Shown one piece after another: positions 1 to 11,600 of a stretch of 64,000 nucleotides of DNA (position 1 is the first letter of the stretch; each line of letters starts with the position of its first letter). The notes below the pieces were generated by a model that was given only the letters and a program-made list of their open reading frames with translations, had not been told where the DNA came from and made no database searches. This DNA is from Bacillus sp. FJAT-27225 (GTDB lineage: Bacteria; Bacillota; Bacilli; Bacillales; Cytobacillaceae). The position numbers and the translations under genes are program-made. Location: NCBI RefSeq assembly GCF_001685025.1, contig NZ_MAYU01000021.1:434001-498000 (forward strand), given 5' to 3'.

Positions 1-355
1 TAATTTCATAAGACAATGTCTCGCCTGGGGCGAGTGTTTCTGTTCCTAAAGCTTGTAAAAATGAGGCAACACTTGAAAACAGGAATAGCTCTTTTCCGTT
101 TTTGTCCTTAACGGAGTAGTCATATCGCTGTGAACTCGTAAAGTCGAAATTGACCGTTTGCTCGGTCTGGTTTTTCACCTCATATTGAAAAATCAACGGG
201 CTCTCCTCATCCAAGACCGCTTCTACTTCATTCGCCACAATCCCTTTCCCTCCTCCATTTACAGTCCGGGCAGGCTGTTCATTCGCCTTTTCATTGTACG
301 TCCCACACCCAGTCAACAAACTTCCAAGCAGCACAATTAACATGAACCTTTTCAT
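1..355 (-). CDS. BsuPI-domain lipoprotein, 3' end cut by the window
   Basis: About 118 residues are visible, starting at an ATG preceded by an AAGAGGTGG ribosome site. The N-terminus is a lipoprotein signal (hydrophobic stretch ending in LLTGC), so the product is probably membrane-anchored on the outside. The part after the Cys has the beta-rich pattern of the BsuPI domain (intracellular proteinase inhibitor family), including a QYEVKNQTEQTV-like strand and an aromatic-rich YDYSVKDKNGKELF stretch. Family members are often exported despite the name, and the real ligand is unknown. The gene runs off the left edge. It is divergent from the subtilase at 790; a protease/inhibitor relationship is tempting but is only inference. 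Confidence 0.7.
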   Translation of the reverse strand, partial: MKRFMLIVLLGSLLTGCGTYNEKANEQPARTVNGGGKGIVANEVEAVLDEESPLIFQYEVKNQTEQTVNFDFTSSQRYDYSVKDKNGKELFLFSSVASFLQALGTETLAPGETLSYEI

Positions 356-789
356 TAACTCCACCTCTTGCTGCAAATTTTTACTTCATACTATTAGTCG
401 CAAAAGAGGTGCTCTACGTTACTGGTAGTTGATGGTAGACTTGGATGCGTACTAAAGAAATTATTTTAGTCATCCGCTGCACAGTGTTGATACCACATTA
501 TAGTAACTTCTTGTTAAAACCTGAAAATCCTTTAATATTTTCGAGATGCAACTTTGTGGCTTTTTAATCATTTTTTAGATAGGTCCTTTGTCCTTTATTC
601 ATTCAGACTAGGAGATTCCAGGTATTATTACTTATATCTTGATTGTACCACTTCGTTTCAAAGCACTCAGAAATAGATAAAAAGTTCTATTTTGGAGATG
701 ATTTATTGACAAAAGTTAAAGTTCATATCAATTGTTATATGTAAAATTTAAAATATAATGAATATTATGATAGATTAGGAGGGATTTTA
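356..789. other. Divergent intergenic region, AT-rich, no gene
   Basis: This 434-bp spacer separates the leftward lipoprotein from the rightward subtilase and must hold both promoters. I see a TTGACA at 706-711 but no well-spaced -10 for it, so I do not call the subtilase promoter. No open reading frame with a ribosome site, no convincing terminator and no repeat array were found. Confidence 0.5.
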
Positions 790-2139
790 TTGAAGAGAAA
801 ATTTATGGCAGGGGCACTGGCAGTCGCTCTGGGAGCTTCACTTGCTTTCAGCGGAGCACCCTCATACAGCAAGGCGGATGCCGCACAGGAGAAGTACATA
901 GTCGTATTTAAGAATCAGGCAAGCCTGCCGGCTGGGTATGCAAAGGCAATTGAAAAAGCTGGCGGAAAGGTCGAAACAAAATTGGAAAAGCTTGGGGCTG
1001 TTGAGGTTGTTTCGGATAATCCGAAATTCCTAGCAGAAATCAAGAAATCCTCAGCTGTCCAGGATGCGGGTGTGCAAAACATTATTTATCCCGAAGAAAC
1101 CATTGTTGAAGATAGTTTCACCTTAGCGGAAGTTGGGGAAAATGCTGATTTATACAAATCGCGCCAATGGGATATTCAGCAGGTAACCAATAACGGAGCC
1201 TCCTGGAACCTTCCAGGCGGAACAGGGAAATCAGTGGATGGCAAGGATATAGTTGTAGGAGTTATCGATACAGGTATCGATTACAACCATCCTGACCTTA
1301 AGGAAAATTATGCTTTTGGAAAATCATTCGTTCCTGGCTATGAGGATGCAATGGACGAAAATGGCCATGGTACGCATGTTGCAGGCGCAATCGCTGCAAA
1401 CGGACGTGTAATGGGTATCGGCCCTGATTTGAAGGTTGCGGCTTACCGTGTGTTTGGACCAAGTGGCGGCGCTGCAACTTCACATATTGCAGAAGCACTT
1501 ATGGCAGCTGCAGATGATAACGTAGACGTAGTCAATATGTCCCTTGGCGGTTATGACTGGTTCCAGGACCCTGATTATGCAACAAAAGACATTGTCGCTG
1601 ATGTGCGCCTGTTCGACCGTGCTATCCAGTACGCTATTAACAAGGGGGTAACTGTAGTTGGTTCCGCAGGTAACAATGGAGCTGATATCTCAAGCCCTGG
1701 TAAATTGTCTGGAGATGATAAAGGAGCTACCCACCGCAGCCCAAGCAGCCAAACAATGATCCGTGTTTCTGCAGGCGGTGCCTTTAAAAACCTAGCATTC
1801 TACTCCAACTATGGTGTAGGCAAGATTGATGTGATGGCGCCAGGCGGAGACCTTGGCCCGAACTACGATCCAGCTACCGGTCAAGGAAGAGATAATTACT
1901 ACCTTTCTTATAACACATATCCGGGCAACCGTTATGCAGGTATGGCCGGAACTTCCATGGCAGCTCCTAAAGTTGCCGGCCTTGCTGGTGTCATCATCGC
2001 CCAGCATGGCAAGGACGCTCTTAAGCCAGCTCAAGTCAAAGCGATCATTCAGCAGTCTTCTGAAGATGTCTTCAAAAAAGGCTATGATGAGAAATCTGGC
2101 TTCGGACTGATTAACGCAGTCAGTGCATTAGATCGTTAA
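790..2139 (+). CDS. Secreted subtilisin-like serine protease (S8 family)
   Basis: The 449-residue preproprotein starts at TTG behind AGGAGGG. A signal peptide (residues 1 to about 31, ending ADA-A) is followed by an I9-type propeptide (about 35-100) and the S8 catalytic domain. The catalytic triad is visible: Asp160 in VGVIDTG, His193 in NGHGTHVAG and Ser389 in GTSMAAPKVAG, with oxyanion-hole Asn295 in GSAGNNG. Known family role: extracellular degradation of proteins after self-removal of the propeptide. The product has no cell-wall anchor or C-terminal extension, so it should be released. It is monocistronic, with its own terminator. Confidence 0.95.
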   Translation: MKRKFMAGALAVALGASLAFSGAPSYSKADAAQEKYIVVFKNQASLPAGYAKAIEKAGGKVETKLEKLGAVEVVSDNPKFLAEIKKSSAVQDAGVQNIIYPEETIVEDSFTLAEVGENADLYKSRQWDIQQVTNNGASWNLPGGTGKSVDGKDIVVGVIDTGIDYNHPDLKENYAFGKSFVPGYEDAMDENGHGTHVAGAIAANGRVMGIGPDLKVAAYRVFGPSGGAATSHIAEALMAAADDNVDVVNMSLGGYDWFQDPDYATKDIVADVRLFDRAIQYAINKGVTVVGSAGNNGADISSPGKLSGDDKGATHRSPSSQTMIRVSAGGAFKNLAFYSNYGVGKIDVMAPGGDLGPNYDPATGQGRDNYYLSYNTYPGNRYAGMAGTSMAAPKVAGLAGVIIAQHGKDALKPAQVKAIIQQSSEDVFKKGYDEKSGFGLINAVSALDR

Positions 2140-2148
2140 TATTTATGG

Positions 2149-2181
2149 GAAGCGGGGGATCAAAAACCCCGCTTCTTTTTT
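2149..2181 (+). terminator. Intrinsic terminator of the subtilase gene
   Basis: Arms GAAGCGGGG and CCCCGCTTC enclose a short A-rich loop and are followed by a run of T. It lies 10 bp after the protease stop codon. Confidence 0.85.
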
Positions 2182-2193
2182 AATGGTATGAAT

Positions 2194-3684
2194 TTAAATA
2201 GGTGGTGCGGCCTTCAACCATTCATTTGATTGCTCCAACTCCCCGGCAAGCCTGAACAGATAATCCTCCCTGCCTCTTGAAGTTATAAATTGAACCCCGC
2301 ATGGCAGACCGTCTGCAGTAAGATGAATCGGTATCGACATCGCTGGCTGCCCTGTCAGGTTTGCGAGCTGAGTGAAAGGAGTCCTGGCGAGATTCTGTTG
2401 TGCAATTTGGTCAACAATGCCCGCTTTCTTTAAGATGCCGCCCATTCCTGTACGCCCCACCAGGTTGATCGCCAGTTTTTCAAACGAACGAGGTTCAAGC
2501 TCACTAATTTTTGCAGGTGGAAAGGCAGTTGTAGGTGTCATATAAAAATCATATCTATCATGGAAATCTTCCATTTGATAGGCGGCCTTGTCCCACTCCC
2601 TTAACGCTAAAACAAACTCTTCTGCACTTGTTGTTTTTCCTAAAAGCCCCAATAGCCACGTAGTTGGTTCGACGTCTTCAAACTTCGCTTTCCTTCCCAG
2701 TACCTCCTCCAGGGAAGCAAGCACCGCGGCAACTTCACCGAAGTACATGGTCAGGTAGCTGTTCGCCAGCCTTTTCCCATCAACCGGTATATCTACCTCT
2801 ACAACTTGATGCCCCATTACTTCTAGCAGTTTGGCGGTTTTATATACGGCTTCCTTGCATTCCATATGAACCTTTGTGCCAATTGGTGAGTTTACTGAAA
2901 ATGCAAACCGCATTCTTTTTTCCAAAGGCATAGAAGCATGTTCGAGATAGGATCCTTCAAACGGAGGAGCCAAATAGGCAGCAGTTTTATCCTGAACTGC
3001 AAGTGCATCAAGCATCGCGGCACTGTCTCGTACGGACCTGGAAAGGATATGATCGACGGACGCTCCCTGCCAGTTCCGTCCTGCCCCTGGCCCGACAGGT
3101 GTCCTTCCTCTTGTCGGCTTCAGCCCGAACAATCCGCAGTAGGCAGCTGGAATCCGAATAGATCCTCCACCATCATTTGCACCGGCAATCGGCACCATTC
3201 CCGAAGCAACCGCCGCAGCAGAACCACCACTCGAGCCGCCTGGTGTATGGTTAAGATTCCAGGGATTGCGCGTAGGACCATAATAAGCCGGCTCCGTAAT
3301 CCCCATCAATGCAAATTCTGGGACATTTGTCTGTCCGACAAATAGAGCCCCTGTTTTTCGAACTAGGCGTACATAGTTTGAATCCTGTTTTGCCCTGTAA
3401 GTCTGCATGGACTTTGAACCCCAGGTAATCGATACGCCTTCTATTTCCTGTGTGATGTCCTTTAACAACATCGGCACTCCGGCGAAAGTCCCTTCAAACC
3501 CAACATTTTCTGCAGACTGGATTGCTTTTTCATACAATTTGTTAATGACTGCATTCAGCTTCGGGTTCATTTCTTCGATCTGGCGAACGGCTTCCTCTAC
3601 CAATTCCGCAGGATGTACCTGTTTCTGTTTCACAAGCCCGGCAAGCCCAAGCGCATCATAATCCCGATATTCCGTAAAAGCCAC
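2194..3684 (-). CDS. Amidase signature family hydrolase
   Basis: A 496-residue protein starting at GTG behind AAGAGGGGGGAG. It carries the amidase signature with a Ser-cisSer-Lys triad: Lys75 in VPMLLKD, the cis-Ser in [12 protein letters not shown] (about 151) and nucleophile Ser175 in [10 protein letters not shown]. Length and motifs fit GatA-like amidases that hydrolyse C-N bonds. However, no gatC or gatB is beside it, so a tRNA-amidotransferase role is unlikely and the substrate is unknown. There is no signal peptide, so it should be cytosolic. It is convergent with the subtilase and is transcribed alone. Confidence 0.9.
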   Translation of the reverse strand: MAFTEYRDYDALGLAGLVKQKQVHPAELVEEAVRQIEEMNPKLNAVINKLYEKAIQSAENVGFEGTFAGVPMLLKDITQEIEGVSITWGSKSMQTYRAKQDSNYVRLVRKTGALFVGQTNVPEFALMGITEPAYYGPTRNPWNLNHTPGGSSGGSAAAVASGMVPIAGANDGGGSIRIPAAYCGLFGLKPTRGRTPVGPGAGRNWQGASVDHILSRSVRDSAAMLDALAVQDKTAAYLAPPFEGSYLEHASMPLEKRMRFAFSVNSPIGTKVHMECKEAVYKTAKLLEVMGHQVVEVDIPVDGKRLANSYLTMYFGEVAAVLASLEEVLGRKAKFEDVEPTTWLLGLLGKTTSAEEFVLALREWDKAAYQMEDFHDRYDFYMTPTTAFPPAKISELEPRSFEKLAINLVGRTGMGGILKKAGIVDQIAQQNLARTPFTQLANLTGQPAMSIPIHLTADGLPCGVQFITSRGREDYLFRLAGELEQSNEWLKAAPPI

Positions 3685-3841
3685 ACCTACTCCCCCCTCT
3701 TACACTTCTTCCGTTACTACTTCTCCAGGGAAAAGGCACTATCCTTGTTTAATGCAGGAAATTTCCTGCTGGCTGGTCTAAATGAGGTCTTCTATCAATA
3801 TTGTATGAATGAAACTATTCCATATGAAAAGGTGAGGCTGA

Positions 3842-4060
3842 ATGGTTGTCGTTCATTTTTATGATAACAAGAATGTTGTACTGACTCAGTATCTCAATCA
3901 AGTTCCTGCAGAAGGGTCGGACATAAGGATAAAGGGCCGCTCTGGAAAAGTAACAAGTGTCCAAACCGACGATAATCGGATTTACAACGTCCAAGTCGAA
4001 TTTCAAGCCATTGTGAAAAAACAGGTTGCCGCGCTTGCTCAAAATAAAAAGAGAAGATAA
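3842..4060 (+). CDS. Small conserved-looking basic protein
   Basis: A 72-residue protein with ATG behind GGTGAGG and a terminator immediately downstream, so it is very likely a real monocistronic gene. It has no transmembrane segment; the middle (IRIKGRSGKV, YNVQVEF) alternates like a small beta-barrel and the C-terminus is strongly basic (KKRR). I do not recognise a named family. It is divergent from the amidase, with a ~157-bp spacer between them. Confidence 0.6.
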   Translation: MVVVHFYDNKNVVLTQYLNQVPAEGSDIRIKGRSGKVTSVQTDDNRIYNVQVEFQAIVKKQVAALAQNKKRR

Positions 4061-4067
4061 CGGGAAA

Positions 4068-4098
4068 AGCCCAATTCGAACAGGAATTGGGCTGGTTT
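4068..4098 (+). terminator. Hairpin terminator after the small basic protein
   Basis: Perfect 10-bp arms AGCCCAATTC and GAATTGGGCT with a 6-nt loop. The T-run is short, and the hairpin could also serve the leftward gene that ends at 4126. Confidence 0.65.
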
Positions 4099-4125
4099 AT
4101 TAGCTGTTGTAAAGTTCTTAAAGGC

Positions 4126-4500
4126 CTAATAGTTTTCAAGTTCCTCTTCTATATCCTCTAATAACCGGTCTGGTGAAATCACGATTGAGTCAATATTATT
4201 CCAAAAAACAGATACCTTGAGGCCATCCCTTTTCATACCTGGTATCCATTTGAACATAAAGTCGTCTAAATCAATTTTTTTTGGCTTATAACCGCTCCAA
4301 TCTTCAATATTGCTTAATTCGGCAAATTCTCTTTTAGGCCAGAAAGGAAGAAGTTTAATTCCGTTATCATCTTCACTTACGGCCCAACCACCGTCATTAA
4401 GTCCCCAAACTTCTTCATAGTCAGCAATTTTTTTAATAAAATATTTGTATCTTTCCTGTGCAGGAAGACTAAACACGGTTTCTATTTCTTTTTTATGCAT
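4126..4500 (-). CDS. DUF2750 protein, second candidate immunity gene of the RHS locus
   Basis: A 124-residue soluble protein whose ATG sits behind AGGGAGG. The pattern RYKYFIKKIADYEEVWGL, WAVSEDD, LPFWPKREFAE, KWIPGMKRDGLKVSVF matches the DUF2750 family as I know it, a small cytosolic alpha/beta domain of unknown role. It follows the HEAT-like gene in the same direction, each gene having its own ribosome site. Both are visibly more AT-rich than the flanking chromosome, as is usual for cargo swapped at RHS/WapA loci. An immunity or antitoxin role is inferred from position only. Confidence 0.65.
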   Translation of the reverse strand: MHKKEIETVFSLPAQERYKYFIKKIADYEEVWGLNDGGWAVSEDDNGIKLLPFWPKREFAELSNIEDWSGYKPKKIDLDDFMFKWIPGMKRDGLKVSVFWNNIDSIVISPDRLLEDIEEELENY

Positions 4501-4576
4501 TGCTTCCTCCCTGAACTGAAGTAGACTTCACCCTATTATTCTAATTTTGACATCCCTTTTTTTAAGAATTTTCCAA

Positions 4577-5530
4577 TCATTTCACCTTTTTGAGTCTAGT
4601 TGTTATTTTTTTTAGAGAAGCTTCCAAGATTTCCTTTAAATGATTTCCGTTAAAATCCAATAGTGATATTACTTTATTACGTGAATTCAATTTTTTAATC
4701 ATAGACTCCAATCGTTTAATATAAATGGCATCTTCTGCGGTCAGCAAATTACCAAGCGCCTTTGCGGCATAATCTTTTAAGTCAGCTTTATAATTACCTT
4801 CCAAAATACTAAATAATCTATTTTTACTATCTTGGTTAATTTTTTCTTTCGGAAAATCTTTATCACTAAGCCTTAACAACGAATTAAATAAAGGAATATA
4901 GTCGGAACTAAAAAGATCTTCAAGTATAATCGGAACAATTTTTTCTCTATCATTTGTTTCATAAGCACAGTAAATGGCCTCTAAGAGAGCCTCCTTTTTA
5001 AATTTAGAGTCTTGAGACCTATATTCTTTTAAAATTGCCTCCGTTCCTCTTAAAATATGCAGCTCTGAAATTTCAACTTGCTCCTTAAGGCTTTGAATAT
5101 TTTTTGTAAGCTTCATTAATTTATTTAGTGTAGATGCGTTGCCGATTGCACCTATCATCGCAATATCCGATAAAGCATCGTTTATATTGTTTGTATTCAA
5201 TTTTTTACTCTTTAATAATTGATTTTCCAACTTTCTTATCTTCCGGTTTAGTACTTCTTCTTTTCTTTGAAGTCTATCCAGCTCTCCTTCTGAAAGAGCT
5301 TTAATAATATAATTTTCACTTTCTTTTTCTATTATTTGTTTTAAATATGAAATCGACAGTTGGTCGCCCCTTCGCCCCAGTATCTCTATAATTATTTTCT
5401 TTGTATCCATATTTGATCGTTCAAAGCATTTCATTAATGTATGTATTACCTGGTCATTTTTAATATCGATATTTTTCATTGTTTCTTCAGAAAGGTTCTC
5501 GAGAATAGAGATATCAAGTTTCTCTTCCAA
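4577..5530 (-). CDS. Alpha-helical HEAT-like repeat protein, best candidate RHS immunity gene
   Basis: A 317-residue soluble, highly charged protein starting at TTG behind GGGAGGAAAAG. It is almost wholly helical. Residues 1-80 and 170-310 look like irregular HEAT or armadillo repeats (IIIEILGRRGD, AAKALGNLLTAEDAIYIKRL), joined by a coiled-coil-like stretch around 90-160. It lies directly downstream of, and parallel to, the toxin-tipped RHS gene, which is where the cognate immunity gene normally sits. The DNA is strongly AT-rich. I recognise no named family; the immunity function is inference. Confidence 0.6.
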   Translation of the reverse strand: MEEKLDISILENLSEETMKNIDIKNDQVIHTLMKCFERSNMDTKKIIIEILGRRGDQLSISYLKQIIEKESENYIIKALSEGELDRLQRKEEVLNRKIRKLENQLLKSKKLNTNNINDALSDIAMIGAIGNASTLNKLMKLTKNIQSLKEQVEISELHILRGTEAILKEYRSQDSKFKKEALLEAIYCAYETNDREKIVPIILEDLFSSDYIPLFNSLLRLSDKDFPKEKINQDSKNRLFSILEGNYKADLKDYAAKALGNLLTAEDAIYIKRLESMIKKLNSRNKVISLLDFNGNHLKEILEASLKKITTRLKKVK

Positions 5531-5641
5531 TTACTTTTCCTCCCTATATAAGCGAAAAATTTTTAGTACATTTTAATTAAATCTACAATACTACAGTTTC
5601 GACATAAGATATGTATGACCTTCCACTCTTTTTCGGAAAAT

Positions 5642-5676
5642 GAAGGAGAAATTGAATAATTCAATTTCTCCTTCTC
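5642..5676 (-). terminator. Long hairpin at the 3' end of the RHS gene
   Basis: Arms GAAGGAGAAATTGAA and TTCAATTTCTCCTTC (15 bp, perfect) around a 3-4 nt loop begin about 11 bp past the RHS stop codon. The following T-run is short, so termination may be partial, allowing read-through into the downstream candidate immunity gene. Confidence 0.6.
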
Positions 5677-5686
5677 TATGCTATAC

Positions 5687-8600
5687 CTAGTATCTAACCT
5701 TGATAACTACCTTGGCCCCGGCTTTTTTATAATTATTGATTTGTCTAATTTTACTGGAAGTTTTAAATTGTTTTCGGGTTGATAATTCCAACACTACCCT
5801 TCCCCGCAAAAATTGAGCATCTGGCCGCTTTTTTGTTCCTCTTAGGCTTTTATTATATTTACCACCAGGTACTACTCTTTTCATTGATTTTGTCCATGCA
5901 TTATGTGCTGCTGTCCCTTTAAATCGTGCTGCACCCTTGGTAGAATTATATACTCCTCTGGCTACTTTTGCAGCTCTAAATGCACCGAGTCCTACGCCTC
6001 CAACAGCTCCAAACGCTGCACCTCCAGCAACAGAACCCCATAACTTCCAACCAGATAGACCTTTCTTCTTCGCAGCCTTATATGAACTTACCCCACCAAC
6101 TAATGCGCCTACTGCCATCCACACCCAATGTCCGTCTGGATCGACAAACCTCACTGGGTTGTTATTGGCGTACGTATACCCGTTTTGAGTCAAAATATCA
6201 TCATCGTCACCAGGATCAGGATCCGAAGATAGGAACACGCCCTGAACAGGGTTATAGTATCTGGCAATTAGGTAATACAAACCAGTTTCATGGTCATATT
6301 GATATCCGGCATAACGGAATGGGTTATCCTTCACTTGATCTGTTTCTTCTGCCCTCAGCACATTGCCCCATGCATCATACTCATAAGCAGCAACCCTTTT
6401 TCCATTGCTATCTGTTATAGCAATAACATCACCATGGGCATTGTAATGGTAGAAGAACTTCTGTCCGCCTTTATTTAAAGAAAGCAGCTGCCCGCCCTCG
6501 GCGTAAGTATATGACCTTACGACATTATTCTGGCTGTCGGTCTCGTAAAGAATATTCAGACTATCCCCATCATAATGGTAATTTGTCACAACTCCATTGA
6601 CCGTTTTCTGGATGCGCTTTCCATCCTCGTCGTAGCGGTACGTTACGAAAGGCGTGCTTTCCCCAATTCTTGTAACAGATTCCATTTGTTCAGCTGCATT
6701 CCACTCATATTTGTATTTTCCATCCGTCAGGCGATTTCCGTTGGCATCATAAGAGATTGCTTCTCCGCCAAAGGACTCCAGCTGATTGGCATTGTTGTAA
6801 GTGGAAGAGGTGGTTGTCGTTACAGTACCTCTCGTTGTTTTAACCTTTATCCGGTTTCCAAAACCATCGTAGAAATATTCTTTGACAGTGCCATCTTTTA
6901 AGGTTTCCTTTATCAGTTGGTCCAGATTATCGTATTCATACGAAATCATTAATCCATCTGAGTACTCGATATGTGTGCGGTTTCCGCTAGCATCATATTT
7001 ATACTTTTCGTTTGTAATTTGCGTACCATCGGCTGTTCCTACAACGATATTTTCTACATGGCCCCGGTCATCATAGTTATAAGTTGCTCCAGCACCATTC
7101 CCGGTCGTAAAGGTTCTTATATTTCCAATATCATCGTAATCAAAACGGTAAATGTAAGCCCCATCCTTAACGAATGTATTTTGGTCAAGCTGATTATACT
7201 CAAACGTATTTGTATGGCTAAAAGTTCCATGGGTAAAACTGAAACTGCTAAGTTTATCCGATGTTGTTGGATAGGCCCATTGCTGGCTGCCACCCCGGTC
7301 AGTCAAGGAACGAACCCGATTGGAAGAATCAAAGGTACGTGTCTTAGTTCTGCCTTCTTTTACATAGTGGACAGAGAGCTCGTTTCCATTCTTGTCATAG
7401 CCAAAAGTATAATACTGCTCGCCATTGTATCCCGTACCTTTAACCCGTTCTGTTCCATCATACGTATTTTCGACGCTATTTCCTTTTGGCATTACTGTTT
7501 TTATTTTATTGCCATTAGCATCGTATTCATTTGTTGTCACATCATTCAGTGGACCAATTGTCTTTATCAGCTTTCCAGTAGCATCATATTGATAACTAAA
7601 ATTCTGGGATGCGCCGGATGCTGTCGCGATTGACTTTGATGTCATATTTCCATTCTTGTCGTAAACATAATTTACGGCAGTTCCAGTGGGTAGTAAAAGC
7701 TGTTTAAGACGGTCATTCAAATCATAGGAATATGACTTTTTCGCACCTTTTTCATCTGTTTCTACTTTTACATTTCCGGCCAAGTCGTAACTTTTTGATG
7801 TTTTGTGTCCCAGTTCATCTTCTGTTTCTGTTACATAGTTTCCACCGCTATCATATGTGTTCTTGGTAATGACACTGCCCTTCATCAGGCGAATCCCATC
7901 AAACCATACTGTTCCGGTGTAGTTGCTCTGGAAAATTAATGATACTTCAATTTTGCTGACCGGTTTGGAAGCCGGGATTTTAACAGCCGAACGATTCCAC
8001 TCCTGCGTCCCATTCGGATAATCAGCAGAAAAGTCCTGAGTCATACCATCAGTGTAATATGCTTTTGCAGTAATCGAATAATCTTTCTTATTTACGCTGC
8101 CTGCAGCTTTTACATCAAGTGCTTTCGAAAGGCCTGTAAGTGTAAAATTCACTGGACTGTCGGATGCTGTCTGACCAACATTTACTGTCTGCTTGTAAAT
8201 AGAGGCAGCTTGAGTACTAGATGTCCTCGCCATCTTTAAAGATTTGCTTCCATCGAATCCAAGTGTATCCACCGTACCGCCTGTACCTGTCCAATTTGAC
8301 AGGATGTTCTCAAAACTGCTGTTAATCAGCGGGTTATATGCGGAAGACACTTCAGCCTTCTCCAATTGAATTGCATCGAACCAGGCCTCACCTCTTGCAG
8401 CAGAGTCTCTATGGTCCACCTGAAGGTACACTCTGATTTTAGCTGCTGAAGCCGGAGTCTTGAATGTTAATTGCCGATCAGTCCATGACCTAACACCACT
8501 CAATTGACTATAGCGGTTGTCAGTCCAGGCAAGGTGTGTTCCCTGGCTATCCAGTATTTGAATGTTAAAGAAGGCATTTGCTTTAGATAGATTTGTTTTG

Positions 8601-11600
8601 ATTTTCCCACTCAATGTATAGGTGGTGTTTGGCTGGGCAGCTAACTCCTGAATTGCAGCTATATATCCATGCTCCGTTGAAACAGAAGCTGAAGCAACAT
8701 TTAGTTTGAGTGTCTTTGTCCCATTTAAGCCATTTGCAGTATTTGTATCCCCTGCCAGGGATCCTGAATTAAGCTTTGTCAAAGCCGTCCAAGAACCTAT
8801 TCCCGATTCAAAACTGTTATTTTGCAGAAGGTTCGTTGCTGCTCCGAGCGAATCGCTTGATTCAATTGTATTTCCAAATTTATCGTATTTAGCTACAGAA
8901 GAAACCTTGCCACTTTGATCCGTTTCAGAAACAGGATTCAACCCGTCATAAGCAATTGTTGTCTCGTCTCCCTCAGTATCTACCATGGAAGTAACATCAT
9001 TATTGCTGTTATATTGGTATGTTTCTGTTCCATAGCTGTCCTGTGCAGTGACTACATTTCCATTCGCATCATACGTGAACGATTCGGTAGGAGCGGCCGC
9101 ATTTTGGTCATTTGGGTCGCGGGTTTCTTTAACATTGTTCCCTTCATAAACATAACTGGTTGTAATATTTAATCCGCCAACATCTTCAATAACGCGAACA
9201 GGGTTTCCTGCCTCATTAAAGGTGTATTCAACTTTTCTGTTGTTTGGCTGAGTAAGCAATAGTTTTCTGTTTACCTGATCATACATGAGCAGATAGTGTT
9301 TATTCTCGGCATTGACAACCTCGCTGACTCTACCGTTAGTGTAAATAAACTCATTTAAAACCGGCTTCTCAACGGTATGGGTAGGTTCATACACCTTTAC
9401 AAGTTCATATTCCTGGTTATATTGATACTGGGTAATCTCATCACCAGGAGCTGTAACCTTTGTGAGCAGGTCATTTTGATATTCAAATGAAGTGACCCTA
9501 CTTAGAGGATCGGTCAAGGAAGCAATTTTTCCCGATGCAGTATAGGCGATTTTCACTTCACGAGCAACTGAACCATCATGGCCAAGTTGTTGAATGGCGG
9601 TTAATTTACCGTTGGTATAGAGGTATTTAACCGTATTACCATTGCCATCAACAATTTTTGTTATTTTACTGTCTGCCTTGTTAAAATAAATTTTCAACTG
9701 ATCTTTATTTGTTAAAATGAATTCACTCGTTGTTTCCTCAAGTTCTAGATAAACCCCGGTCGGAGCTTTGTATGTTTCATCCGCCAGCTTTGTAAAAATA
9801 TGCAAAGTACCGTCTTCATCAATAAACTTCACCTCATTGCCTGCGCCGGTCATACTCATTTCCACATTGCTATGCCACCCTTTTCCAAATAAGCCAACAC
9901 TCGTGGAAAGGCTGTTATACGTTCGTTCAATAGATAGCGCGGGTCCACGTCCGGATATGGAAATATCGTCTTCGCTCAAAATGAGATTTCCTGTTGAAGC
10001 GTTCACGTCTCCATATGGAACTTCAATAATCGACCAATATTCTTCTTTCCCCAGATATTCAACAGATTCGGGGAGTGGAATATTAAAATAGTTCCCAGAG
10101 TAAACCGTTTCACCCAGAGCATTGTAGGCACTCAACCTGAACCAGTATTTTTTATCCGATGCATACCGCGTTCCCATTTTTCCGTACATTGGAGAAGGAT
10201 CAAGCGGCAGCTCCACCCCGTATTTATCGTTAGTATGAAGGTGGAGTGATTCACCATTTGCCAATTTACTGTTTACAATCTCAGTGGGTGTGGGCCAAAT
10301 TCCCTTATTTTGTGTTGTCCACGTATCGGTGTCACCTACGTCAAAGGCTTCATAGGCAGATCCGTTAAAAATCCAGACTTTATAACCAGTCGCATTCGGG
10401 ATTTTGTCCCAGTCGAGCATAACGTATCCGGAATTACTCCCCAATTGGTTGCTGTATGCACGGCCTCTTGGTGCGGGCGGGACATCAAGGTTTGGCACCC
10501 GTGGCATGTATGCATCAGAATTTATCGTTTCCCCTTGGCCATTATACGCACTTATCCGAATATAATAATTCGTTGTAGTAGCGTATCTTGTACCGGCGTT
10601 AGCATATACCTCAGATGGGTCAACAGGCAATTCCGCACCTAAACTGTCACCAAGATGAAGCTGGTATCTGCCCATGTTGGTTTCTGTAGGGGTAGGCCAG
10701 TATTTTTTCCCTTTAGTCGTCCAGGATGTAACATTTCCAACATCCCTCGATTCATAGTAACTACCGTTAAATATCCAAATTTTATAACCTGTAGCTCCGC
10801 TTACAGGACTCCAGTTAAAGTCTACATAACCTGTTCCGTTCCCGTTTGAATAACTCTTCCCCTTTGGAACCTGAGGTTTTGCCAGATTCGGGATTGTCGG
10901 CATAAAAGCACCAGATGTCGCACTTTCTCCTTGGGAAAAAACAGCGCTTACTCTGAACCAATAATTTTTGTTGGTAGTGTAGGATCCTCCAGAGTTCCTA
11001 TAGACTGGTGATGGATCCAATGGCAATTCTGCCCCGAGTTTATCTTGATGCAAATCAAATTTGCCAGCACTAACCTCTGTTGCAGTAGGCCAAATCTTCT
11101 GGCCATTCGTGGACCAGGATGTTACATTCCCAACATTAAAAGACTCATATGATTTTCCGTTGAATAACCATACTTTGTAACCCTTTGCCCCTTTAACAGC
11201 GTTCCAGGATAAGTTGACATAACCAGTACCATTTCCATTGCTATAAACCTTACCCGTTGGGGTTTGGGGTGCCGGAATTGTATAATCGACGGAAAGGTAT
11301 GGCTTTAGCGTAGAATTTGCAGATGAAACGACCTTTTTCCAATGTGTTTGCCCGTTACCATTGGTATGCAGCTTAAATCCGTAGTTTGCCTTTGTGCCAT
11401 TCACCCAGGCTTTCACTGTGTCTGTTACATTAAATTGAGCCCATTGATCCCTATATACATTAACTGACGCTATATTGGTCGAACCAGGCTTATTATTCCA
11501 ATTAAGTGTGCTTGCAGACCAGCCTCCATTTACTGCATCCAACCATAGACCATTTGCTGTTGAGATATAGTAAGAGTGTGTTACATACACATTGAATTTT

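Noticed and set aside
2664-3661. Plus-strand frames opposite the amidase
   Set aside because: No ribosome sites and no recognisable domains; the amidase frame on the other strand has an intact catalytic triad.
2194-3684. gatA, glutamyl-tRNA amidotransferase subunit A
   Set aside because: No gatC or gatB neighbours, and the sequence fits a stand-alone amidase, so no symbol is given.
5937-10849. Many plus-strand open frames of 60-220 codons opposite the RHS gene
   Set aside because: They lack ribosome sites, are Cys/Ile/Ser-rich in a way typical of antisense frames, and lie entirely within the well-supported 2336-residue RHS gene.
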